64,000 nucleotides of DNA from NCBI GenBank assembly GCA_030549175.1, contig JAUKUA010000003.1, positions 62,001 through 126,000 on the forward strand, read 5' to 3'. The notes beneath the pieces are model-generated. The model saw nothing but the letters and a program-made list of their open reading frames with translations. It had not been told where the DNA came from and ran no database searches. Of this stretch, positions 9,901 through 17,622 are shown piece after piece. Source of the stretch: Lasiosphaeris hirsuta (Eukaryota; Ascomycota; Sordariomycetes; Sordariales; Lasiosphaeriaceae). Position 1 is the stretch's first letter. Every line of letters begins with the position of its first letter. The translations under genes were made by a program, and so were the position numbers.

Positions 9901-11601
9901 ACTCCCATTCTTCACTTCAACAATGTCAGCCAGCCCGTCGCCCGTCATGTCGCAGAGCTGCACCAGCGAAGCGGGATCTTGGAGAGCCAGGAGCGGCGCT
10001 CCCGCGGCCGACTGCGCCGCGCCAAAGCCCCGAGGCCCGCAAGACGGGTGCCACATCCGTGTCCCCATGTGGAGGATATCGGCGCGGCCGCTGCCACGCA
10101 GGTCCACGCGGCGTGTCGAGTCGGGGTCGTCAATGACGGGGTACGTCTCGAACGGGACAAAGTTCAGCCACCCGCCGTCCTCCTCGCGCTCGTAGAAGCC
10201 GCGGAGAGTCCCGTCCTCGGCGTCCACCACCACATCCGGCAGGCCGTCGCCGCGGATGTCCTCAAAATCCCAGCCGGAGGAGACAAGTCCGACGCTAGGC
10301 GTCGCCGTGACCGGCCGGGGATCCCCGACCTGGGGCCCGCTGTCCAGCGCCAGATTGCGCTGGTAGAACCACCCGGCCCCGTCCACCTTGGCGAGGACGC
10401 CGGGGGCGCCTTCGCCGTCCAGGTCGATCCATTGGGCTGCGGAGGTGGTGATCCCGGCCATTCGGAGGTCCAGCTCCTCGACGGGGAGGTCGGCCAGTTG
10501 GGGGGCGGTGGTGTAGGTCAGCTCGACGGGCGGCAGGGCGAGTGTCCAGTAGCTGTCTACACCTTTCGGACTGTGGCCCTTTTGCACGCACGACCGCATG
10601 AACGTGGCCCCGGAGCGCGGGTCGGCCTGGTACTCAAACCAGGTCGAGGCGACGAGGCAGTCAGGCCGCCCCAGTTCCGCTGGTGATGAGAAATGGTGGA
10701 ACATGAGCACGCGTTGGCATCGGCGATAGGTGCGGATCTCGAATGCGCTATTGTACGAAGAGAAGGGGTCGGGCCGGAGCTCCCATGGCTGTTCTTCCTC
10801 TGTGGTGGGTTGCGCGCTGTTATGCTCGCCATAGTCAAAGACCACCTCGAACATCCAGGCAGTGGGCGATACGAGCACGTCCCAGTCTTGGGCATTGCGG
10901 CGCGGGGTTGTGTTGCCGTAGAGGATGGACTTGAGATAGCGCTGTGGGTATGATGCAGCGTCTCTCCGGTGAGCCTCGAACGCATCACGCCAATGATGGA
11001 CGCCGGAGTCGTTCTCGGTCTTGTAGCCGTACCGAATGCTGTTTCCGTGGCTGTCATACGACTCGGACGCGAGCCAAGAGAATACGCTCTTGGCTTGGGG
11101 GGCTTGGGGGGCCGCAGAGTGGAAGATCTGGGAGCTATCCCCTCGTCCATACACCGTCGTCACGTTGGTCGACGATATGGTCCGCCAGAAGACTTCGCCG
11201 CTGTCATTTTGGATCCACTGCTGGACGCGCGTGGGCATGGACTCGACCCTGGCTCGATACTCCCGAACTCGGTGGCCGTCAATGAGCTTTTCGGGCTGGT
11301 CCGAGGGGACCAAATCGCCGAGGCTCGAGTGCACAAACGTGTCGCTCTCGTCGTACGCGGGGATGGATGCTGTTGTCTTTCGAGCAATCTGATCGGCGCC
11401 GCCGAGGCGCCAACCCATGCCAAAGACGCCGTTGGCACCCGCCGCGCCAGACCCGTACTCGAGACTCAGCGACGGACCGAAACCTCCACGTCCAGCCGTG
11501 GTCTGGATCGGGATTGTGCAAGCAGCGCCGCCTGTCTGGGCATTGACCTTGACGTTGTATCGCCCGGAGAGGGACCGCCGGCCGGCTCCCTCAGCAGCCA
11601 T
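3997..11601 (-). CDS. Tc toxin TcB-TcC fusion protein (SpvB/Rhs cocoon with C-terminal effector)
   Basis: One open frame of 2,534 codons fuses what bacteria usually encode as TcB and TcC (together about 2,400 aa). The N-terminus is SpvB-like (GRGGFGPSLSLEYGSG, then FGMGW). FG-GAP/VCBS-type blades follow at about 390-640 (DMTGDGLADIV, CYWPNTGHGTFG), then the TcB middle domains. YD/Rhs repeats run from about 1480 to 2130. The Rhs core ends near 2190 with GLYSCGARYYACWLGRW and YCGNDPVNLHDPGG, the self-cleavage boundary of TcC proteins. In the known complex this shell encloses the C-terminal effector and passes it into the TcA pore. The tail of about 345 aa after the core is the variable effector, with LYRATD, AYWTAS and AEWQAV that could be an ADP-ribosyltransferase R-S-E arrangement (inference). 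It ends in a poly-Ser run and an RGG-rich segment. The start at 11601 follows an upstream in-frame stop near 11700. The usual bacterial N-terminal KGGG segment is not seen. Confidence 0.93.
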   Translation of the reverse strand: MAAEGAGRRSLSGRYNVKVNAQTGGAACTIPIQTTAGRGGFGPSLSLEYGSGAAGANGVFGMGWRLGGADQIARKTTASIPAYDESDTFVHSSLGDLVPSDQPEKLIDGHRVREYRARVESMPTRVQQWIQNDSGEVFWRTISSTNVTTVYGRGDSSQIFHSAAPQAPQAKSVFSWLASESYDSHGNSIRYGYKTENDSGVHHWRDAFEAHRRDAASYPQRYLKSILYGNTTPRRNAQDWDVLVSPTAWMFEVVFDYGEHNSAQPTTEEEQPWELRPDPFSSYNSAFEIRTYRRCQRVLMFHHFSSPAELGRPDCLVASTWFEYQADPRSGATFMRSCVQKGHSPKGVDSYWTLALPPVELTYTTAPQLADLPVEELDLRMAGITTSAAQWIDLDGEGAPGVLAKVDGAGWFYQRNLALDSGPQVGDPRPVTATPSVGLVSSGWDFEDIRGDGLPDVVVDAEDGTLRGFYEREEDGGWLNFVPFETYPVIDDPDSTRRVDLRGSGRADILHMGTRMWHPSCGPRGFGAAQSAAGAPLLALQDPASLVQLCDMTGDGLADIVEVKNGSVCYWPNTGHGTFGSKVTMGNAPWMAPDDIFSPQCIRTGDFTGSGTTDLVYLQSRDGAVVYYNMSGNTWSEGYLIPSFPPLDGVSVVDVLDIGGRGTACLCWMSDLHASTASGLGTVRFVDLMGKERLGLLKSWSNGVGSETEFTYRSSFSFYREYEDQGRPWSTRLPFPLQCVDRTVVLDRVARTSYTTRYAYHNGHYDHAERQFRGFQMVESWDAEEFDMESATQFRRPPVLTRQWYYLGLPRVDEASLPQRYATVSPRHGDIAKAVIPYGLDQAATEEAYRALAGQGRRTEIYSVDPSDEKAALPYTIAQQTHEVVFSQRGPHIASRVRGREEITAHYERAAVLDGAGQLHLSYDEARVQQHLILETDAYGNVLLEASVQYGKASGNLPDLRDRKRQEETIITYTENIYTNAVSTDDYFHAPLPCQTRQYRVLGKVHDQDRYHWDGMAEDNARFLRAATEISVDDEPDKGVEVSADPGGYRILLESNCILYTSPDLRKPLDLGVLAEFSVLYQSYELAFTSNSLGRALSVPGQISNPPDGVAPSSSALVDSKTLIHGGYVELVADSGIWWAPSSRVIFGGESPDGQLEAARRQFYIPNAEFDPFGNVSTKTFDEYCLLVTSTTNAVGSKTTCVSDYARLQPMLVKDVNENRTQTILDPLGRVIGVAVMGTAEAPTGDGLDGFEAEIDGNTLAAFFDNPSGPTARSLLSTASSRRIYSDDAYRRGLEGVVGSAVPTWVAELTRHDHAGTDTGAPSQISVHITYLNGSGSTIQAASLSSRIEKTTNGVTWDFSGWVIEDNKGQPVQTLQPFQAPSHAFQHQSDTPRSTTTRIETTYLRDPLDRVIGVLNADHTWSKTRFTPWTRADYDAGDTVTVEDPATDADVGQYFRRLNRSLYFPTWYGKRTADSSPLDERRLASQSQVYADSPTIAHLDALGREIVTETGKGDNGRLFHKHYDLRGHCVEIRDPLNRVAETARYDLLGRLVESNNMDRGQRRMLPAADGLPVSSWSDRGTRRRIEYDRLRRVESVWMLRRGSEAEILVNKYIYGETQPDAAENNLHGQLYQCYDQAGLRTNARFDVLGGCIVSTLRSATEFRESIDWAVIRDDILEPRGYTTTIRYNALGLPVESASPDLGLIRWRYNDAGRLKNLQSLHPDQTITSSVDDIQYDSDGQINRIVYGNGTVTTNTYEEETRRLATTRTTRKRGGGQGSSDSSEERLDRLIRTSPTRTSPARRSSTSREALQNITYTYDCLGRVVLANDTGSAVWNANPNSASPTRELRYDSFGQLVQATGRVQVDPESKQLEPYGFNTHTPKSPDGNAQLAIRYTENYTYDKVGNMQTMEVLPSSGYSGWTRRYTYEERSCIQPDDLGNRLTRTEVGGKVEEYRYDDDAGRHGCMTSIPGYSRLAWDLEDRLHSFSTQRVVSSTPDSSPDRSAAPTPETTWYIYDADGTRVRKVTERFTAAKDGTPTISKDTRYLLMGDIYTTYRGDGVTELRVTKTLNVSDGALGGSPITLVELSSTTSQPLTRYRASELLELDGEGNMVSYQEYSPYGSTTYTTGTIEANRVYRFASYRWDSESGLYSCGARYYACWLGRWTSADPWGTVDGLNLFVYCGNDPVNLHDPGGTMFSQFKQSKSAKNEEKKSVSPSPKSSKEEVASDDGWERIRPRHQIRDSGETEANFTRLYRATDLSRAKDFAKNGEWQATTTGGTGDFNTVGDTTAYWTASRAVAEKHAPFYSRKEPTLLWVDVPNSMLKGDHVKDYGMDPKNAEWQAVSITYLPSLSSPACTYPDTKRVNLDRRGTPDEHVPSAYASVVSDRAAEITTGPESFIATDRYKRDAHLSGEEMGPLHIKGEGYARQYAFKGGALERLADFDVRGYERLDMAPPKRQVDPQSTSSSSSSSSSSSSSSSSSSAVYGGYQSGRGGYGGSSRGSYVGSSRGGYGGSNRGGSGGRGGFSGRGGKTSYR
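4160..4213 (-). repeat. Hexanucleotide tandem repeat encoding poly-Ser
   Basis: The plus strand carries repeated GAACTC/GAACTG units. Read on the minus strand they give about 20 consecutive serines (residues about 2462-2482 of TcB-TcC) between the effector-like domain and the RGG tail. The length is likely to vary between strains. Confidence 0.85.
4519..4578 (-). other. Possible 60-nt intron inside the effector region
   Basis: On the minus strand GTGAGC lies directly after the AEWQA codons, and an AAG acceptor 60 bases later preserves the frame. Splicing would remove an ill-fitting SITYLPSL-type stretch. A better-looking CAG acceptor 8 bases earlier would break the frame, so this is only a candidate. 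Confidence 0.3.
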
Positions 11602-12347
11602 GTGAGCTGGGCCGTCACTGGCGGCGGGGGAACCTTTGCCGGTGTCGTTATTGCTGCCTTTCCCGCTGTCGCCGTGCCGGCCCTGGGCATTTTCTTTCTA
11701 CGCCATGGTTCAGTATCGGGGCTATGTCCATGGCATGGGATAGGCCTTACACCAGCCGTATGAGCCCCCGGAAAGGCGGCGGCGCGGCGGTTAGAAGCCA
11801 TGATAGCAGCACGGCCAAATCTGGCCGGGGTAGTTGGTTCGGGGTGTTGTTCTGCGGTTTGTTGTGTGCACTCCCTTCGCGGGGGATACCAGAGGTTTCT
11901 CTCGGAGTAGATGCACCACCGACTGAGCTCGCCGAACTGCAATTCGAACCAGGCCCTAGCGAGCGCCCAAGGGTCGTCTCCTTGCCTGCCGGACGCGTGC
12001 GGAGCAAAACCACGGGCCAGGGCCATCCTCGGCACCGGAAGCCATTTTCGGGACTGCCGTGCTCCGAGGTCACATACCTGGCTACCTTACCAATGCACTG
12101 TAACCCCCGAAGGCCTGCAGATCTTGAAAGCCGAGAGCGACGCTGCGTTCGGAGCGGGTCCACAGTGGCTGGCTGATGGAAGGCAGTATTGCCGGATTTG
12201 GGCTGCTAGTGGCAAGCTGAAAAACGGTCAAATTCTCGGGCAAGCAGTTCAAACCAATCAGTAGGCCTGGCAAGTTGATTTCCATTCGGTGTACATGCCG
12301 GTACCTGGGAGCTTGGTAAAACCATGTACCTATATGCCCCTCCGCTT
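11602..12347. other. Intergenic upstream of TcB-TcC
   Basis: G+C-rich DNA of about 750 bases between two minus-strand genes. Open frames here do not look coding. Likely the promoter region of the TcB-TcC gene; a spliced 5' exon cannot be excluded. Confidence 0.4.
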
Positions 12348-12941
12348 TCACTGGGCCGACGCCTGCCCCTCCCCCTCCTCCTCGATGCGGTCTCTCCACA
12401 GCTCGTGGAGGAGATACTTGTTGGCCACGACTTGATCCCGTGCCGCCTCTTCGGCACCGACGACTTGGTAGAACTCGGCCCCCGCCTCCCCAAAGCGGGG
12501 GTCCTCCGGATGCATCCCCACGGTGCACGCAAACTCAGGCCGCAGGCCCTGCTGGACGGCGCACGCAAAGTAGCCGTCGTACGTCTTTGGCACGGGCGAA
12601 TCCACGGCCGGGGCGCTCCGACGGTACGCGCTCGCGAGGGCGTCGCTGAGGGGGAAAATCCGACCGCCGCGGCTGTTGCGAGCCATGGCGGGGAGCGAGA
12701 GGACACTGGGCCCTGCGGCCGAGAGGACGCGCGCGATGGCGCGTGTGTCGAGGCCGAAGAAAGCGAGAATGGCGCGTGCGTCGGCGGGGGAGGGGAGGTG
12801 GGCGGCGAGGACGGCGTCGTAGCTGCTGTCGGATCGGTCTCTGAACTTCTTGGCGCCCTCGAGGCCGAGGGTTGTGAGGACGAAGGGATGAACGCTGTGG
12901 CGGATGATGGTGAGCATCTCGGGCGTCAACGTGAGTGCCAT
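12348..12941 (-). CDS. Hypothetical protein, 197 aa, inside the Tc toxin locus
   Basis: The frame is open from 13241, but the part upstream of 12941 is low-complexity and proline-rich. The ATG at 12941, beginning MALTLTPEML, is the more credible start. The protein looks soluble and mostly helical, with an Ala/Arg-rich first half, one NSRGGRIFPLSDAL-type segment and an acidic C-terminus. I see no signal peptide, membrane segment or known motif. It lies on the same strand as TcB-TcC and the 826-aa gene and between them, so it may be an accessory or control factor of the toxin locus. That is position-based inference only. Confidence 0.55.
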   Translation of the reverse strand: MALTLTPEMLTIIRHSVHPFVLTTLGLEGAKKFRDRSDSSYDAVLAAHLPSPADARAILAFFGLDTRAIARVLSAAGPSVLSLPAMARNSRGGRIFPLSDALASAYRRSAPAVDSPVPKTYDGYFACAVQQGLRPEFACTVGMHPEDPRFGEAGAEFYQVVGAEEAARDQVVANKYLLHELWRDRIEEEGEGQASAQ

Positions 12942-13386
12942 TCCGGCATTGGTTGGCGGTTGCCTGTTGGCGGGGCGTTGTCGAGAGGGGGGGGGGGGGG
13001 GCGACCAAAGCTTGGGTGGACTTCTTAGGGAAGGAAATAGAGTGAACATGAATGGAAAAATCAGATGACTCGGAGGGGCTCTAGGTTTTGCATCGTCCCT
13101 GCCTCCTCCTCCTTCTTGAAGAAGGTAGAACAGAGTGCTGTGCCTGATTGGATGCACGCGGGGAAAGGGCGAAAGGCTTAATATTCCACCCCCCAGAAAA
13201 TTACGACTTTCGTTTGGTTTCACCACACCATTGGCCCCCACCTGACGCCCGCCAAGCGCTCATTTCGAGGGGGGGAACATCCGCCAAGTCCATCGCCACA
13301 CCTTAACCTCACGTCCGTTGACAACAGAACATCAAATCATCATGTATACTCAAAATTCAACTAAATTCAACTACTAACACACAACC
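12942..13386. other. Intergenic between minus-strand genes
   Basis: Contains a poly-G tract near 12985-13000 and an A-rich stretch before 13386. No gene seen. It should hold the 3' end of the 826-aa gene and the promoter of the 197-aa gene. Confidence 0.4.
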
Positions 13387-16372
13387 CTAAGACACGCGAA
13401 CTTCAATCGGCTGCTCAAAGTGTCCAATATCCACGCCCTCCTCACCACGAACTGACTCATTGATCGCCACAGGCTGCATCTGCGCAAACGCCGTCTCCGC
13501 CGTGATGCTCACCTCGACCCACGCGCCGGCCGGGAGAACCAGCGTCTTGCTGCTGGGCGTAGCGACGGTCACCTCCCACGAGGTGGCCCCGTCCTTTGCA
13601 CCCGTCTTGCCCACCGTGGCAACCAGCTTGGGCGCGTCGTCGGAGCGGCTGACCCGGACGACGCCCTTCTTGGGCGCTGGGGCGGCCCCCGATCCCGACC
13701 CCGACCCCGCGCCCGTCAGGCTGTCCTTCATCTTGGCCAGCTTGACGAGGATCCCGTGGTCCTTGGCCTTGTCCTCCTTTTCAGTCTCCGTCTCGGTGGA
13801 CGGCGGCGCGGCGGCCGCCGTGTTCTCCCGGTACTCGTAGTCGCCCGTGGTGAAGATGCAGTCCTTGACCTGGCCGGAGCGGAAGCCGAACGCGATGGCT
13901 GCGAAGCGCACCGGCTGGCCGGTGTTGTTCACGCCGCGGATGGTCAGCGTCTGGTCGGCCTGGAGAGCCCGGAGGTCGTTGGCGGACCAGGACAGGCTGT
14001 GGCTGGAGATGAGCGGCCGCGACGTCTTGAGTCTCGGCTGCGGCGGGGCGGCCATCAGGAGGGGCGTCCCCTTCTCTACCCGGGGGATCTTGATGATCCA
14101 GTCCTTGTGCTCGAGCCTACGTGTCACTGTCAGCACAGATTTGGAAGCTTTCAACCTGAACAGGTCGGGCTCGGAAACTGACTTTTGGTATCGGACTTTC
14201 GCGTTGAGGTCTCCGTACCGGCCAATGACGGCATCCTCGAAGATGAGGGTGCCGCTGCCGGGATAGGTGAAGCGGCCTGCCGACTTGAGATGATTCTGGA
14301 TGTTGCCAATCATGCGGTCGAGATCGCCAGTCATGCGGTTGCGAATATCATTGGTCAAATCTGCCGAGTGGTCCAACGTCTTCATGTTGTAAACCCGCGG
14401 ATTCGTACTCACCTCAACATACGACGACTTTCCGGGCGGCAGCGGGTCGAGCACGATGCTCAGGTACGAGACCAGGTCGCCCGGGTTATACACTGGGACG
14501 ATGCGCATCTTGATGCTCCAGGTGACGGTGAAGGTGTCACTATTTCCTTTTTGTAAGCAACCCGTGCGGAGCAGCCAGCACGCAGATATAGGGGGGGGGG
14601 GGGAGGGGAGGGGAGGGAGGGTCCTCAGGGTTGAGTGCTTACTAGCAGTAGCTGGTTGGCCTGTCCCATGCGTTTTCGGTGTACGTCCACTCCTCAAACT
14701 CATCGACGATGGTTTTGCCGCTGAAAGTAAGCGCGGCCGCGCCCGTGTCCCACGTCAGCGTGGTGTTCATGGTATCTGCCAGACATATCAGCGCAATCCT
14801 AGCTAGGATAACAGAGACTGCTCAGCTCACCCTTGGTCTTCGCCCGGCCCCAGCAGTTCTCCGTCGGCTTCTTCTCCACCCGGAGCGGCTGCTCATTCTC
14901 CTTGTTCCACTGGTACGAAACAACCTTGCGGGGGTTCAGGGGGTCGTAGACGGGCGTGAAGTCGTATTTGGGATTGTCCGCACTGGGGTAGTTGGGATCG
15001 TAGCTGATGTACCAGGGGAGGTAGATCGGCCAGTTGTCCTCGGGCTTGTCGGCCCTCCAGTAAAAGGCGTTGTGGTAGACGTCGCTGGCCTGGTTCAAAG
15101 ACCGGAACTCAGGCAGGATGTACTTGCCAAGGAAGATGTCCTGGTTGAGGAGGAAAGTGGCGCGCACGGCCGGGTGGTCGGGACTGGCCTGCGTGGCGAA
15201 GTTGCCCGACCATATCAGGCGCGGATCTTTCGGCTTCACGCCCCCGTTTTGAACCATCTCGAGATAGAGCAGACAGTTGCAGTCCCCAGCACCGCCGAAG
15301 CCCGTCTGGCCATTCTCGGCGCCGTTGAGCTTGCTTTTGTATGTGTAGACCTGGTGAAGAATGTCCGTGGGCACTGGCAGCATGTTAGAAATTTGGACCC
15401 ACCGTGCAGATGGCTGGCCCGCAACTCTTACCATACGTTGGCATGATGCTGTTGACTTGAAAAAAAAAAAGAATTAAAAAAAAATGGGTTAGCTTAGAGC
15501 CTGAAGCTTTCTCCGCCTTCTAGCGCGCTCGTTGGGACACACTCACTTGTCGGTGGCTTGAACGACAGCCCCAGCGAATTCCTCGCGTCGAGCTCAAACG
15601 AGTCGGCCCAGGTGCCCAGCCAGAGGGCCAGGCGGCGCGCCGTGCCCGTGTTGTCGTCGTCCGACTTCCAGTCCCAGTACGACACGGGGTTCCCATCCGA
15701 GTCGAGACCCGCCACCGAGCGCTGGTTGTCGAGATTGTTCCTATTCCGGCCTGAGTCAGGGTCAATTTCAGGTAGGGGCTGCCCACAACCCACCAGTCCG
15801 CGCTCGACAGCTTCATGTACAAGCGCTCGATGGTGTAATCGCCTGGATGGTCGAATCGCTCGCTGATTCGTAGGCGCTTCTCCTCGGCCTTCTTCTTCTT
15901 CTTGGGGTCTGTGATGGTGCTGGGGTCCGGCACGGCTTCTGGCACCACGGGGACCCTGACGGCAAAGGTCCAGTGCCTGAGGTCCTCGATCTCAGTCCGC
16001 CCATCTGCGCTCTTGAGAGAGCCATTGTCAAAGCTACGAGGTAATCAGTGTTAGGGGATCCCAATCACTAAAAGAAGACCCATGGTTGGTAAAAGCGTAC
16101 CGCACCAGCAGCACCACCTGGTTGATGTTGGCCGAGGTCTCATCGGCGCCAGGAATGAGCACCTGAGGGGCCTGCAGTGTGCCTTCAAAGGTGCCAATGG
16201 ATGCATCCTTGAAGTACAGCTTGCTCAGCTCGTCCTTGTAGAGGTCAAACAAAGCCTGGAACTGCTCGTTGATCAGTCCCTGTGACACGGCAAGCACCTG
16301 GTCGTAAGCTCCGTCGTCGGCGCGAGTCGTCGTCTCGAGACGAGACTCGTAGTCCCAAAGCTCGCTGGCCAT
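13387..16372 (-). CDS. 826-aa multi-exon protein of unknown family between TcB-TcC and TcA (possibly TULIP/P47-like)
   Basis: Eight exons join in frame: 16372-16101, 16033-15787, 15721-15547, 15455-15432, 15373-14831, 14775-14643, 14539-14183 and 14116-13387 (2,481 nt, exactly 827 codons). Introns are 55-103 nt with GT donors and AG acceptors; the 15722-15786 intron could instead use a donor 3 bases upstream. The protein is rich in aromatic residues, beta-strand-like and hydrophilic, with no signal peptide. The N-terminus (LWDYESRLETTTRADDGAYD, then an amphipathic helix and strands such as TFEGTLQAPQVLIPG) recalls the strand-helix wrap of TULIP proteins like clostridial P47/OrfX. That resemblance is weak and from memory. 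A Ser/Gly-rich linker precedes a beta-rich C-terminal domain. It is divergent from TcA across 1.25 kb, suggesting co-regulation and an accessory role in the toxin system. Confidence 0.75.
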
Positions 16373-17622
16373 GGCGATGGGAGGTTTCCAACCAAAGTGG
16401 CCTCAAAAAGAATTACAGGATATGTGGTTTCACGAAATGGTGAAGCGGGCTCGCTCGTTCCCAGCGTTAAGCGTACCCGCGACTCTCTGGCGATCAGAGT
16501 GTCTTTATGCACGAGGTTGTGGTCGCCATGTGTGAACGACTCAAGATAGCACAAGGTACCTAGTGATAGTGGTGATTTGGAGGCCTGCATTGCGCCCGCC
16601 TTGTCTGACTTTACGGCAAGTCATCTTCCGGCAAAGGGGGTAAGGTAAGCGGGGGTACTTGCACAAAACGCCGACCTTGTTGCTCCTTTGTACCTTGAGT
16701 TGCTTACCCAGGAACATCCCGCGTGCGCAAGTGCCTTCAGCCCTGTGCAATCCGACTTGCACCCGGCTATTTTCATGGCCTAGAATGTCATTTAGTGATG
16801 TGAGGTAACCCAGTTTGACGAGAGCTGAATTCGCTCTGCAGTCACCCGACCGACCAATAGTCTAGGGAACGGCACTGGCCTTGGAGCCTTTCAGCTGGCA
16901 AACGGTAGACTAGTGAAACGAGCTGGGAAGAAATGCATGGCGTAGCGTGGTGAGCACTGAGGACGGTTAGGTCCGCTGCAGAGTCGGGAGCGGGGGAAGC
17001 CCTTACAAGCTAGGCTGTCATGCATCTTGGCAATCAAAACCAGCCCTACTACGGGTACTGCGTAGTAATGCAAGTCACGGACCACACAGGACCACACAGG
17101 ATTCGTTGCGACTGGTAGCGTCGCCTGCACGTGCTTTGTTGAATGCCCATTGCACGACTTGAGGCTGCCGTCGACCCGACATTGCTGTTCCTTGTATCGC
17201 ATCCCTACGACGCTGATACGGACACGCCTTGCCGCCTCGACAAGTTATTTGCCCCAACCATGGAAGCCCGTCATTCATGCATCACACGCTGTTTCCGGTA
17301 TGTGATGGAGAGACCCAGGGCTGAGACATGTCTCCAAAGGGCAACTGGAGTTAGGGCGGTACGGACATTCGACTGCCCGACCAGATTGGCCTCAGCCCTG
17401 TTTCGATGCACTCTCCTCGTTGGATCGACCTGCAGTGGGCATCTTTTTGACCATCCGCGATTGCCATGACGGAAAGCCGAAATCCACCCTGGCGTAGAAG
17501 TGGCTGTTCCAACCTCCTAGCACATTTTGCTCACTTTCGGCGGGCTACACCCAGAACTGGTCAATTCCCAGTTCAACCAGATTCCATAGCCACGGGAGTT
17601 AGTTTCATTTCGCCGTCTCACA
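16373..17622. promoter_or_regulatory. Shared divergent promoter region of the 826-aa gene and TcA
   Basis: 1.25 kb between two divergent start codons, with no convincing gene. A short direct repeat of the ACCACACAGG type occurs at about 17080-17100. Individual promoter elements cannot be assigned from sequence alone. Head-to-head placement suggests the two genes may be controlled together. Confidence 0.5.

Noticed and set aside
11466..12035. Minus-strand frame overlapping the TcB-TcC start, considered as an upstream exon
   Set aside because: Its sequence lacks the expected TcB N-terminal segment and no splice pair joining it to 11601 in frame was convincing.
12324..13028. Plus-strand 234-codon frame opposite the 197-aa gene
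   Set aside because: Gly/Glu-rich antisense shadow; the minus-strand reading has more natural composition and a sensible start.
16411..17469. Several 60-110-codon frames between the 826-aa gene and TcA
   Set aside because: No start context, splice support or domain; frames are open on both strands as expected by chance.
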